This document shows, one piece after another, positions 1 to 9,940 of a stretch of DNA of 64,000 bases (the stretch's first letter is position 1; each line of letters begins with the position of its first letter). The notes beneath the pieces are model-generated. The model was not told where the DNA came from and made no database searches. It worked only from the letters and a program-made list of their open reading frames with translations. Both the position numbers and the translations under genes were made by a program. The DNA is from Plutella xylostella (taxonomy: Eukaryota > Arthropoda > Insecta > Lepidoptera > Plutellidae): assembly GCF_932276165.1 (NCBI RefSeq), contig NC_064011.1, forward strand, positions 2,931,501-2,995,500, read 5' to 3'.

Positions 1-1813
1 GCGTCCTATAGGAGGGCAAAAGGTTTACGTCAGAATCTAAGTAAATTACATCAGATATTATTAAGCTATTTAATAGTGGGAACCATGGTTGTGAAGGCCA
101 TAGGGGATACACAAGGATACCTTCGGCTTTGTCATTAATAATTTTACTGAGACATTTTAGTATCAAAGGGAATGGTGGGAATGCGTAGAAAGACAAATTA
201 TTCCAGTTAAGAGTGAATGCATCGACAGTAAGCGCTTCTGGATCACGTTGCCACGATACATAAGTTTCGCATTTGGCATTTGTGCGAGAAGCGAAAAGAT
301 CTATGTTAGCTTGTCCAAACGCGTTAACAATTGTTTGGAAAGCTGACTCACTTAACGACCATTCTACATCAGGGTTAACTTTCCTTGACTCTTCGTCAGC
401 TTCTACATTGTCTTTTGTATTGATATAAGACGCGAACAACCAAATCCCTCGCTCCTCGCACCACTGCCAGATTGACCTTGCCAAATTATTTAAATGGGGA
501 AACTGTACACCTCCCATTCTGTTGACATAACTTATTGCTGTCGTATTATCAACGCGCAATAAAATATTACAGTTTGATTTTTCGCGCGCAAAACATTTGA
601 GGCCAAAAAATACAGCTAATAACTCTAAGTAGTTTATATGGAAAATAACTTCGCATTCCTGCCATGTCCCGCTGGCCCGGCTATTGTTGGAAAACGCTCC
701 CCAACCTGTCATAGAAGCATCAGTAAAGATTTCCAAGTCAAAATTGGTGTTTCCTATAGGATTATATGTAGTATTAATATGTGTCGACCACCAAACTAGG
801 TCAGGCAGGATTTCATTTGTGAATCTAACTTTTGAATCATATGACCGGTCTTGTAACATAATAAATTTTTGTCGTTCAAGTTGTTTTGTATAGAGCCACC
901 CGTATCTTACAGCGGGGCAAGCTGCGGTTAGAACGCCTATAAGGTGAGCATAATCTCTTAAGGAACATTTAGGCAAAGACGAAAATTTTTCTACCAAATG
1001 TAGTATGTGATTACGTTTTTCTGTAGGGAGAGAAATCGTCATATCAACCGAGTTATAAATAAATCCAAGAAACTTGCAAGTTTGGGACGGTTCGACTTGG
1101 CTTTTAGTATAGTTTATAACAAAACCTAAACATTCCAATAATAGAATGGTTTCTTTAACGTTATTAAGGCACTCAATATAAGTCTTTCCCACGCATAACA
1201 AATCGTCGATGTAAATAACAGACATGAAACCTCTACGCCTAAGGTGAGAGACAACTTCCTTCATTAATTTTGTAAATGTCCTAGGTGCCACTGAGAGGCC
1301 ATAGGGCATGGCTTTAAATTCATATGTTGTATTTTCGAATTGAAATCTGAGGTACTTATGAAAATCTGATGAAATCGCCAGAGAAAGATATGATTCTTTT
1401 AAATCTATGCTAGCCATAAAGCTGTTTTTAGTTATCAGTTTCGAAGCAGTTCGGAAATCTTCCATTTTAAAATGAATTTTTTCGACAAACTTATTAAATG
1501 TCTTAAGGTTCAGAATGAATCGGTAGCCGCCATTTGACTTCGGAGCTAAGAAAATATTGGAAATAAATTGTTCGCTATTGGGTTCACATGCGCTGATTGC
1601 ACCTAATTCGAGCAGATTTTGTATTGCTAAGTACATGTTCTGTTTTTCTAGAGATGTGAACGTGTTTAAAGGAACAGATGACTGGATAACCTCTCCCACG
1701 AGAGGAATAGGGAAACCATCTCTTATCCAGTTTAAAATTACATGGTTTTTTGTTATTTGAGACCAACAATTATAACAATTTCGTAATCGGCCAGCATGTA
1801 CCTGCGTCACTGT
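1..1813 (-). CDS. DIRS-like element, reverse transcriptase/RNase H (partial)
   Basis: I read this frame on the - strand from about 1813 down to base 2. It shows RT blocks FILNLKTFNKFVEKIHFKMED, SIDLKESYLSLAI, MPYGLSVAPRTFTKLMKEV and SVIYIDDLLCVG (YIDD near 1219-1208), then RNase H with LEIFTDASMTGWGAF, LELLAVFFGLKCF and a DNTTAISYVNRMGG block. The protein runs off the left edge, so no stop is seen. Where I translated it there is no in-frame stop, which suggests a fairly young copy. Confidence 0.75.
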
Positions 1814-2753
1814 CGCGTTGGGGCACGGTCGCGCTGCTTGAGGTAATTCGTGGCCCTCGCCGGGCCGGGGGCTGCGGGCGGCGGCGGCGGCGCTCTGCGA
1901 GCAGCCGGGTTGTACGGGTTGTACCTCTGCGTCGCTGCACGTCCGCCTCTGCTCGCCGAGGGCGGGAAGCGAGGCGGACCTGACCAGTTTCCCTGGTATC
2001 GCGGGCGGTTTGATGTGGCCGAGAATGAAGTACTGAAACTTTTTGCAGTAGGTGTAGGTTTCTTAATTTGTAAACCCTGTTTCTCAATAATTTTTGACGA
2101 TTTGATTCGTTCGGCTAATTTAGAACCGAATAGAGTTTCATCTCTTTCTAAGTCTTGAGTAAAGCTTAAAAATGATTTGTCAATCCCTGGTGTGATAAGT
2201 TTTATTCTTGCCTTTGTCTCCATACAATGGAGATCGGAAAGTATGCGGCATCCATCTGACAATATTTTGATGGCCCTCACTTTGTTAGGTCTGTCATCAT
2301 TAGCAAGAAGCAGGCTTAAAGCTCTATTTACAGCAGTGATGCCTAGGCCAAGCTGATTTTGATTAAAAGCAATCTTTTGGTCTCTGTTTCGAGGTTTTTC
2401 GTTAACAGCAGATGATATTTCGGCATTGAGGGTAGGAGCTCTTAAAAGTTTGCAATTATCAGGGAAAGTATATTCTTTTAGCAACTTGTCCTTCTCGTCT
2501 TTAGATAGACCTTTACGAAGGATGGGTAGCCATCGTTGAGCTAGGTCAGGGTGGATAGGCTCACCGTACACAGGGGCTTCCTCAGCGGCGTCGCCCAGCG
2601 CGCTCAGCACGTCCGAGTCCAACGGAACTTCGATCGGTGGCTCCTCCAGTATAGGTCCCTCTGGTTGTGGTGGCGAAATGTCGAGCAGCTCCTCTGAGGG
2701 AGTATGGTCGGGTCCGGCCGTCGGCGTCGTAACATTATTTATTGGTGCAATGT
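1807..2753 (-). CDS. DIRS-like element, gag-like protein exon
   Basis: The frame is open from the acceptor at 2754 to TGA at 1809-1807. The core reads PVYGEPIHPDLAQRWLPILR...NRALSLLL...KAIKILSDGCRILSDLHCMETKARIKLITPG, a pattern common in unnamed lepidopteran proteins tied to tyrosine-recombinase retrotransposons. The C-terminus is basic and rich in Arg, Gly and Pro. The RT frame overlaps it by a few codons, shifted by -1. No zinc knuckle is seen. Confidence 0.7.
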
Positions 2754-2782
2754 CTAAAACAAAATAATAAAGTGTTATTGTA

Positions 2783-3067
2783 TATAAATCTAAGCCTTTA
2801 TTTCATAAAATAAACTATGATTCTTGCGATTTCAACAGATTTAATATCAAATATTTTTCACACGTTTTTACAATGCACCATAGTTCACACTGACAATCAA
2901 TGTTGCCACTTTAATAAATGTATTTTGTGATACCATTTGAAGAAAATAAGTTACCCCAATACAATACTCATAATAATAACTGTTATTAATCACAAGTAGG
3001 AGTGATACTCAGTATTTAACTATGGTATTACTAGGAACCGAATAATAAATACAACGATAAGCTTACA
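2783..3067 (-). repeat. Gypsy 3' LTR
   Basis: On the - strand it begins TGTAAGCTTATCG and ends GATTTATA. It matches 8902-9186 over its whole length by eye. The exact outer edge is uncertain by a base or two because the end is not the usual CA. Confidence 0.85.
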
Positions 3068-3937
3068 GCTCGGCCATCCTTTAAAAGTGTGTGTCCACAC
3101 ACACCCTTAAAATTTAACATCTTATTGTAAAGGTAAATAAACATAAGACATATTAACATTTCAGTAAATAAAAGTAGATAAATAATTAAAAATAAGAATA
3201 TCTAACTAAAATATACATTTTTTTTCTTACAATACTACTAAATTTTCAAATCGATATAGGTATACTGCCCTTTTCATCCTTGATGTGATAATTTAGAAAA
3301 GGTTTAAAACAATATTATTGTTAGATTATCTTTAGTTGACGAATAACCACATAAAACTTCAAAAACCGAACATAACATTAATCCTTTTACATAACCTATC
3401 AGTAAATTTAATTTATATTCTTGCTCATTGTTATTAAATTAACTTTAACTAAATATGTAACAACTAAATAAACTTCGAAACATAACATAACAGTAATCTC
3501 GACTAAACTATCAGTATAATCCAAATTACATTTATACAATACTAATTCAATTCATATTCTTGCAATATTCATTACGATCTACTGTCATCTGTGCAGTTCT
3601 GACTTATCAGAACCGTTCATAGTCTGCACTGACAGCTCGTAACAAATTTTGCTCACCATCACATCATTCATGGTCTACTATGATCTGTAATCATCTGTGC
3701 GATATCTGACGTCGTCTGATACCCTTCACTTTCTGCACTGACTACTCATAGCCCATGTGTAATCTCAGTTCGCTATCCCGATGTTCGATCTCCATTTCAT
3801 TTATCCATTAATAACGTATCTAATCACTATAATAATGATATCATCATATAAATCACATATAAATACTATGCATTTCATAACTAAACTCATTTGCCATCTT
3901 ATTTCAATGGTATCAATCGATATTACATTAACATTTG
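3068..3937 (-). other. Gypsy 3' non-coding region
   Basis: Between the Pol stop and the 3' LTR. No env-like frame. It holds two pairs of degenerate direct repeats: about 3370-3440 against 3480-3570 (AACATAACA...ATATTCTTGC) and about 3580-3650 against 3680-3750 (TCATCTGTGC...CTGCACTGAC). A possible polypurine stretch adjoins the LTR (AAAGGATGG on the - strand). Confidence 0.55.
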
Positions 3938-6778
3938 TTAATCAGACACTGTTTCACTCTCACTATCATCACTAGCTGGTTCATTGAAGCTTAGCCATGG
4001 ATGTATTTTATCCAGAGCTACAATGTTCTCGTATTTCTTATTCCCTTTTTTGGTCAAAGGTGTATCTTCCACCAAAAACCTATCGTTTGGCAGTAACTTT
4101 ATAATTCGATAAGGTCCATGAAATTTAGGCAATAATTTTTTTGATTTCCCTAAATGATCTTTGTCTACTACAGTTCTTTCAACTCTAACTAAGTCACCTA
4201 CTTTGTAGACTGTTGGTATTTTCCTGTGCCTGTCGTATGTCTCTTTTGCTGCTTCTTGTTGCTTACATATCCTATCACTTGCATCTGATCGTAACTGCTG
4301 TAGTCCCTCATCATCAACCAAATCACTAGTTTCATTTATAACATCATTTAAAATGTTTTCAGATACATTTACTAATCTAAACCCAAACAACAACTCTGAG
4401 GGACTTTTACCAGTTGTTTTATTTACGGTCGTATTAATTCCCAGTTGAATTTCCCCCAAATATTCATCCCATGTATTTTCATTCTTGTCATGAATTTTAG
4501 TACTAAGCGCATCAAGGATCGTACGATTAAATCGTTCCACCTGTCCGTTCGCTCTCGGAGTGGCAACCGCGTTTAATATGTGTTTAATATTTGTTTCTTT
4601 GATAAATTGTTTAAATTTAACACTCGTAAATGATGTACCCTGGTCAGTAATCAACCGTGCAGGGGCACCAAAATAGCCAAAATGTTCTTGGAACACGCGA
4701 ATAGTGGTTGATGTTTTTGTATTCCGAACTGCTCGAATATTAATATATTTCGTGAATGCGTCAATGATTACTAAAATGTATATGTTGCCCCTCCGTGAAC
4801 GAACAAAAGGGCCTAGGTGGTCCGCGTGCAATGTATGAAATGGGGTCTGAATTTTGGGTATCGGATGTAACATACCCGCCTTCGGACCCCCGGGAGCCTT
4901 GTGATGAGCACACTGCAAACATGCTGATACATACTTCTTCGTAAATTTACGCATTTTAGCAAACCAAAAGGTGTTCTGTAAACGGCTCAATGTTTTTTCG
5001 AAACCAAAGTGGCCAGCATCATCATGATTCATCCGTAGTACTTGCCACCGAACCCCTTTTGGTACGACCCATCTAATTCCGTCATCAACTAAACGATAAA
5101 CGTAATCGCCCTTCAATACGTAGTTTTTCCGTACATCAGCTACAAATTTTGTATCATCATCCAACAGAATTTCTTTAATTCTCTTCAGTTCCTCATCACT
5201 ACCCTGTACAGTAGCGACCCAATCTCTAAGTTCAATGTTTAACACATCGAGAACATGCGTTTCGGTCTCAGTTGAGGGTTCAGCTACAGGTCCACGACTA
5301 AGTGCATCGACATGTGTCATGCGTGCTCCTGGCCTATAAACTATCTCGCAGTCGTACTCCTGTAACTGCACCCACCAACGCGCAATGCGGGGTATCAAGT
5401 CACGCTTTGTTAGAGTTGTCCGCAGCGCATTACAGTCTGTAACTATTTTGAATGATAGACCTAATAAATACACACGAAAACGATTCAGTGATGCAATGAC
5501 CGCTAAGGTTTCGAGGTCATATGAATGTAATTTTTGCTCATCTACTGTTGTTTTCCGGCTGTAATACGCTACGGGCCTCAATAAACCATCCGTTCCACGC
5601 TGCATAAGGATGCCTGCTAATCCCATCTTTGAGGCATCAGTGTGCAGCTCTGTGTCTGCCTTCGCATCATACAGAGCTAGAATCGGACGGTTAATCAATT
5701 TTTCCTTAAGATCCTCAAATGCCTTTGTGTGTTCATTGGTCCAAGTCCATTCAAATTTTGTCCTAAGGAGATCTGTCAATGGGCGTGCGATAAGTGCGAA
5801 GTTTTGAACAAACCGCCGAAAGAAACTAGCTAACCCAATGAATCTTCTCACATCGTGAACATTCTGAGGTACTGGAAAATTCGAAATAGCCGTAATTTTC
5901 CTCAAACCGGGACGTATACCAAAGCCGCTTATGTGAAAACCAAGGTAATCAAGTTCTTCGCAAAAGAAGTGACACTTCTTAAGCTTCAGAGTTAAACCAG
6001 CATCGTTAAGTATCGTAAGTACTTCATTCAATCGTGTAAGACCCTCGTCGAAGGATCGAGCCGGAATTAACACATCATCCATATATATTATAATGTAGTC
6101 TAACTTGTTCCGTGAAAATATTTTATTCATCGCTCTTTGAAAAACTGACGGCGCGTTCGCGAGGCCAAATGGCATTCTCAAAAATTGATATTGACCATCT
6201 GGTGTCACGAACGCCGTCTTTTCCTGAGAATTTTTCTCGATCGGGATTTGGTAGTAACCCGAAGCGAGATCAAGACTTATAAATACCGAATTACCAGCTA
6301 ACCTATCCAGCTGATCGTCGATCAGTGGTAAAGGATAATGCTCCTTCCGTGTTTTAGCATTCAAAGATCTATAATCAACGCACATCCTCTTATCTCCGGT
6401 TTTTTTATTAACAAGAATTATTGGACTTGCGTAAGGAGACTGCGATTCGCAAATTATGTCCGCATCGAGCATTTCCTGTACCATTGATCGCACCAACTCG
6501 CGTTCGGGGTAGGACAACCTATAAGGCCTGTAAACAACCGGCCTCTCATCCGTAAGTTCGATTTTCATTTCCAAAACATTAGTCAATCCGAGATCTTCTA
6601 GACTACTTGAAAAACATGAACTATGCTTAACTAACAAATCTCTTAGTCTATCATTTTCACTTTTACTTAATTGTGTACCCACATTCAAGTCTTGAATAGA
6701 TCCATTTTCGTCGTAATTCAAAATATTAATGTTTAACGATTCACTTGTACAAACAGATCGCGTTACCCTTGTCCAAAA
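3938..6778 (-). CDS. Gypsy Pol: reverse transcriptase, RNase H, integrase
   Basis: The frame is open from about 6778, overlapping the end of gag; the first NTG is TTG at 6721, so synthesis probably depends on a +1 frameshift. Numbered from 6721: RT motif A D151, YMDD 213-216; RNase H TDAS 361-364; integrase zinc site H567/H571 and C601/C604; integrase catalytic D634, D693 and E729. It ends at the stop at 3940-3938. About 927 residues, with all catalytic residues visible. Confidence 0.92.
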   Translation of the reverse strand, partial: FWTRVTRSVCTSESLNINILNYDENGSIQDLNVGTQLSKSENDRLRDLLVKHSSCFSSSLEDLGLTNVLEMKIELTDERPVVYRPYRLSYPERELVRSMVQEMLDADIICESQSPYASPIILVNKKTGDKRMCVDYRSLNAKTRKEHYPLPLIDDQLDRLAGNSVFISLDLASGYYQIPIEKNSQEKTAFVTPDGQYQFLRMPFGLANAPSVFQRAMNKIFSRNKLDYIIIYMDDVLIPARSFDEGLTRLNEVLTILNDAGLTLKLKKCHFFCEELDYLGFHISGFGIRPGLRKITAISNFPVPQNVHDVRRFIGLASFFRRFVQNFALIARPLTDLLRTKFEWTWTNEHTKAFEDLKEKLINRPILALYDAKADTELHTDASKMGLAGILMQRGTDGLLRPVAYYSRKTTVDEQKLHSYDLETLAVIASLNRFRVYLLGLSFKIVTDCNALRTTLTKRDLIPRIARWWVQLQEYDCEIVYRPGARMTHVDALSRGPVAEPSTETETHVLDVLNIELRDWVATVQGSDEELKRIKEILLDDDTKFVADVRKNYVLKGDYVYRLVDDGIRWVVPKGVRWQVLRMNHDDAGHFGFEKTLSRLQNTFWFAKMRKFTKKYVSACLQCAHHKAPGGPKAGMLHPIPKIQTPFHTLHADHLGPFVRSRRGNIYILVIIDAFTKYINIRAVRNTKTSTTIRVFQEHFGYFGAPARLITDQGTSFTSVKFKQFIKETNIKHILNAVATPRANGQVERFNRTILDALSTKIHDKNENTWDEYLGEIQLGINTTVNKTTGKSPSELLFGFRLVNVSENILNDVINETSDLVDDEGLQQLRSDASDRICKQQEAAKETYDRHRKIPTVYKVGDLVRVERTVVDKDHLGKSKKLLPKFHGPYRIIKLLPNDRFLVEDTPLTKKGNKKYENIVALDKIHPWLSFNEPASDDSESETVSD

Positions 6779-8792
6779 TTATTTCTTTATCTGTAAGATT
6801 CATAATCAATAGTCTAGCATAACCGTTGTCAATTTTATACTCTCCAGGCATTAAATAATACTCATTTTCAGGTTTACCTCTTACGGAACCATTCACATAG
6901 ATTGTGCCTGAATAAGTAGAATCGGAAAAAACAGGAACTAAAGTCATTTTTTGTGTGGGAAGTATGATTCTTTCTGTTGTATTCAGTAGAAATTTTATTT
7001 TTGGTATTTCACGCTCGAAAACAATTGCGTCTGTAGTTTTTGTTATTTTAATTCCTGGTTTTTCAGTAAAACTATGACCGACTAAGATTGAATACTTCAT
7101 AACATCATCGTCAACTATATAAACGCTAACCAGCTCACTGATTCCTTGAATCTTAATTTGCACATCCGCAGATCCTATTGGCATTACAAGGTTGTTACCA
7201 ATACCACGCATAACTGGTAAATCGTTCGACACAAAACTTATACCTAGCTGACGAGCGACACTATATTTTATTAAGGTGCACTGACTGCCAAGGTCAATGT
7301 AACTATCAATTGTAACCCCATTTATTGTCACAGGAATAAAATATTTATTTTCATTTGAAGTTTCAATATCAACCTGCATAACAGACTTTTCAGTACCCTT
7401 GTGAACGCTAGTGGTCGAGCCACCCGGAAGTTTCGGACAATTCGTAGTTAAATGCCCTAATCTGTTACAAACAGTACACTTCAACAGTCGCTTTGTACAT
7501 TTAAAACTATAATGCCCTGGCTCATTACAATTGTAGCATGTTGGTATGTGTGTTGATTGTGTTTTATTTGTTCTAAAATCCCCCGTTTCAGTATGTTTAG
7601 AACCACTGTATTGAGTACCCTGCACAATAGCTTTCTTTTCTTGACCAAATTTTTGCCTATCATTATCTCGAGGTTGCTGCTTGATGGATTGAAAATATTG
7701 CAAAACTTGCTCAGGCTCTTGACATTTAACCGCCTTTGCACCTAATCGTAATGAACGATCTTCGATTCCGTATAGGAGACAGTCGACAGCACGCTTACCT
7801 ACTATATTGCACCGGTTTAACAAATTTAGTTTTTCATAAAAATACAACTCTAAAGATTCATTGTATTTCACTCGTTTGGACAGCATTTCTGTCAACAACT
7901 CCGCATAATCATCACTGCTAGGGAAAGAATCGACCAGCTTTAACTTCCACTCCGGCCAAGTGAATGACATGGTTGGCAAAGCCTGGTACCACGTCTTGGC
8001 TACACCTACCAGTTTGGGCAACGCGTAATGTATGATTTGATCGTCACCCCAGCGGTATAGCCTAGCGCATTCATCTACTTTGTTCAGCCACATGTGTATT
8101 GTTTGTCCTTTGACCATGGGATCGAACTCCGGGATAACATTACCTAACATAGGGAATTTATTACCTTCGTGCTTATTGCCATTTAACGACTTAACTAATT
8201 CTTTTAAAAACTGTTCTGTACTTAAGTTATAAAAACCTGAATTAGCCCCATGGCTGCAGTCGTCACGGTGTTGTGGCGAAGTTCTCTGTAGTCCGGAGTT
8301 GCTGCGCAGCACGCTGCGACTACGCTGGATCCGCTGCTGCCCACCGTAACTGCCTTTATGTCCACTGTGACTGCACCTGCTCCGCTGTTGCCGGCTACGA
8401 CTGCGACGGCTCCCACTGCGACTACGCCTGCTCCGCCGCTGCTCGTTCGTGCTTCGTTCGTGGCTTCGACTCGGCCGGTGTCCATGCATCCTCCTACGAC
8501 TATGCCTTCTGGTCCTCCTTCGCGAATAGTCCCGTTCATGACTTCGACTACGCCTTTCGCCTCTTGGACGCCTTTCGCCAGTTGAACGCCTTACAAGCAG
8601 CTTCCGACTTTCGCTTGAGCGTAATCGTCGTCGCTGGCTCAGCCGTGATTCCCCTGATGAACTCCTGGTTCGTTTTCGGCTACGTCGATTTTCCGGATTG
8701 GGGAGGTAATAGGTATCCGTCGGTAAATCTGGTGTGTAAGCGCTTCGTTCATCTCGGTCCGTGTCCGGTATCTTCTTATTTCGTGAACTCAT
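6741..8792 (-). CDS. Gypsy Gag-protease with an Arg/Ser-rich N-terminus (683 aa)
   Basis: Residues about 35-175 are dominated by Arg and Ser (for example RRSRRSRSGSRRSRSRQQ), unlike ordinary Gag N-termini. From about 188 a retrotransposon gag domain follows (FDPMVKGQTIHMWLNKVDEC, ALPKLVGVAKTWYQALP). Two CCHC zinc knuckles are at 419-432 (CYNCNEPGHYSFKC) and just after (CTVCNRLGHLTTNC). An aspartic protease motif, DLGS, is at 500-503 in place of the usual DTG/DSG, so the position after the catalytic Asp is unusual. Stop TGA at 6743-6741. The opposite strand is also open over the Arg/Ser part as a by-product of its composition. Confidence 0.88.
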   Translation of the reverse strand: MSSRNKKIPDTDRDERSAYTPDLPTDTYYLPNPENRRSRKRTRSSSGESRLSQRRRLRSSESRKLLVRRSTGERRPRGERRSRSHERDYSRRRTRRHSRRRMHGHRPSRSHERSTNEQRRSRRSRSGSRRSRSRQQRSRCSHSGHKGSYGGQQRIQRSRSVLRSNSGLQRTSPQHRDDCSHGANSGFYNLSTEQFLKELVKSLNGNKHEGNKFPMLGNVIPEFDPMVKGQTIHMWLNKVDECARLYRWGDDQIIHYALPKLVGVAKTWYQALPTMSFTWPEWKLKLVDSFPSSDDYAELLTEMLSKRVKYNESLELYFYEKLNLLNRCNIVGKRAVDCLLYGIEDRSLRLGAKAVKCQEPEQVLQYFQSIKQQPRDNDRQKFGQEKKAIVQGTQYSGSKHTETGDFRTNKTQSTHIPTCYNCNEPGHYSFKCTKRLLKCTVCNRLGHLTTNCPKLPGGSTTSVHKGTEKSVMQVDIETSNENKYFIPVTINGVTIDSYIDLGSQCTLIKYSVARQLGISFVSNDLPVMRGIGNNLVMPIGSADVQIKIQGISELVSVYIVDDDVMKYSILVGHSFTEKPGIKITKTTDAIVFEREIPKIKFLLNTTERIILPTQKMTLVPVFSDSTYSGTIYVNGSVRGKPENEYYLMPGEYKIDNGYARLLIMNLTDKEIILDKGNAICLYK

Positions 8793-8885
8793 CTTGATTA
8801 CAGTTTAAAAGTTACGATTTTTTCATTGTCTTCCGCCAGTTGTTCAGAATAGCAGTAAGAGCGTAAATAGTGAGCTTAAATTGTC

Positions 8886-8900
8886 TATCCCGCTTCTGAG
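8886..8900 (-). promoter_or_regulatory. Probable primer-binding site (tRNA-Leu type)
   Basis: Directly after the 5' LTR the - strand reads CTCAGAAGCGGGATA, which resembles the complement of the 3' end of tRNA-Leu (TCAGAAGTGGGAT). The family assignment is from memory of tRNA sequence. Confidence 0.45.
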
Positions 8901-8901
8901 A

Positions 8902-9186
8902 TATAAATCTAAGCCTTTATTTCATAAAATAAACTATGATTCTTGCGATTTCAACAGATTTAATATCAAATATTTTTCACACGTTTTTACAATGCACCAT
9001 AGTTCACACTGACAATCAATGTTGCCACTTTAATAAATGTATTTTGTGATACCATTTGAAGAAAATAAGTTACCCCAATACAATACTCATAATAATAACT
9101 GTTATTAATCACAAGTAGGAGTGATACTCAGTATTTAACTATGGTATTACTAGGAACCGAATAATAAATACAACGATAAGCTTACA
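8902..9186 (-). repeat. Gypsy 5' LTR
   Basis: Same sequence and length as the 3' LTR. It is followed on the - strand by the primer-binding region at 8900-8886. Confidence 0.85.
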
Positions 9187-9239
9187 TGTAACAATCAATA
9201 CTTTATTTTTTCTGATCTGAGGGACCATATTAACGCTAT

Positions 9240-9303
9240 CGTGTTAACTCACGGTTAACCACCAAGCAAATACTTTCCTTTGTGTTAACTCACGGTTAAC
9301 CCC
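9240..9303. repeat. Two copies of a GTTAAC-flanked 20-mer
   Basis: GTGTTAACTCACGGTTAACC occurs at about 9240-9259 and 9283-9302 inside the intron of the DIRS-like element. Each copy is itself flanked by GTTAAC on both sides. Function unknown. Confidence 0.5.
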
Positions 9304-9406
9304 CAGGATTTTTACGCCCTTGGTTTTGAAACCAAGTGTTTAATTACGTAGGGAACGATCCTTTGTCTGGTAAAATTCAAGGTAGATATATATTGTTGAA
9401 ACTTAC

Positions 9407-9539
9407 CTGAGTTATTTTCAGAATCCGAAGAATCCGAATAAATAATAGTTCTTAGTCGTTTTTTACGACGTGGTTCTTGTAGTTTCCTTATTTTAGCACT
9501 GTAAAACTCGATCTTCTCACTTTTAGATCTTTTCGGCAT
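9407..9539 (-). CDS. DIRS-like element, first coding exon (44 codons plus one base)
   Basis: Starts MPKRSKSEKIEFY and is rich in Lys/Arg, followed by an acidic serine run (SDSSDSENNS). It ends TCAG|GTAAGT, a perfect donor. Joined to the acceptor TTGTTTTAG at 2754 it continues in the frame of the gag-like exon. A longer unspliced frame covers 9312-9692, but its downstream part reads into the intron. Confidence 0.65.
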
Positions 9540-9653
9540 CGTTGAAAAAATATTTTTTCTAACTGAGGGTAATTTGAGAAAATGTCGGAGAATTTGAAGT
9601 GTGCGTTCGTCGCCTCGCACGAAAAAAGAATGAGAGCCGCCGCGGCGGGGGTA

Positions 9654-9663
9654 GTATTTATAG
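9654..9663 (-). promoter_or_regulatory. Possible TATA box of the DIRS-like element
   Basis: CTATAAATAC on the - strand, about 115 bp before the ATG of the first coding exon at 9539. Transcription would be expected to start near 9630. This is a sequence match only. Confidence 0.4.
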
Positions 9664-9700
9664 GCAGCTGGAGGACCAGGGATGGGACACATTCGTTTTA

Positions 9701-9940
9701 AGTTAGTCTATAGACTTAACCAGGTTATCTCTTAATCGTGCGAAGTCGCCTTGTAGGCTAAAGGGACTACATTGTTACATTATATCTGAAGAATGAAGCG
9801 ATGAAATATAATGCAGCTGGCCGTACTATAGCAATCTAATCAGCCTAACTAAACACGAATTTCGAAGACGTTGTAATCTGTAGCTATAATCAGCGCTAAC
9901 CTCTAGTGTACCGTCTAATCTACATCTCTCTATCCCTCAG
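9701..9940. other. Junction region left of RyR exon 1
   Basis: Holds the undefined 5' end of the DIRS-like element and the end of the preceding RyR intron. A pyrimidine-rich acceptor (TCTCTCTATCCCTCAG) precedes 9941. Confidence 0.4.

Larger units (their letters stand above)
2783..9186 (-). mobile_element. Ty3/gypsy LTR retrotransposon, complete, no env
   Basis: LTRs at 2783-3067 and 9186-8902 (285 bp) look identical base for base. Flanking TGTA at 2779-2782 and 9187-9190 is a probable 4-bp target-site duplication. Gag-protease (8792-6741) and Pol (about 6778-3938) are both open; Pol is in the +1 frame relative to Gag. No env frame is present between Pol and the 3' LTR. It is inserted in the predicted intron of the DIRS-like element. 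The integrase-RT order (RT, RNase H, integrase) places it in Ty3/gypsy; the lineage is uncertain, perhaps near mdg3. Confidence 0.92.
1..9700 (-). mobile_element. DIRS-like (tyrosine-recombinase type) retrotransposon, 3' end outside window
   Basis: Reading on the - strand: a promoter with TATA box near 9660, a short first coding exon (9539-9407), a predicted intron (9406-2754) now enlarged by a gypsy element, a gag-like exon (2753-1807), and a reverse transcriptase/RNase H frame from about 1813 to the left edge. The RT type (YIDD box, MPYGLSVAPRTF block) and RNase H (IFTDASMTGWGAFS) resemble DIRS/PAT elements, which also carry a tyrosine recombinase. That part would lie left of the window, so the class is inferred from the RT and the gag. 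The right-hand end near 9.7 kb is not defined. Confidence 0.7.

Noticed and set aside
1750..2158. Several overlapping frames on both strands in a GC-rich stretch
   Set aside because: Shadows of the Arg/Gly/Pro-rich end of the DIRS-like gag.
3068..3937. Possible env gene of the gypsy element
   Set aside because: No frame of useful length, no signal peptide and no membrane segment between Pol and the 3' LTR.
8273..8797. Open frame of 174 codons on the + strand, rich in Cys, Tyr and Asp
   Set aside because: It is the antisense reading of the Arg/Ser-coding repeats of the gypsy Gag; composition explains the openness.
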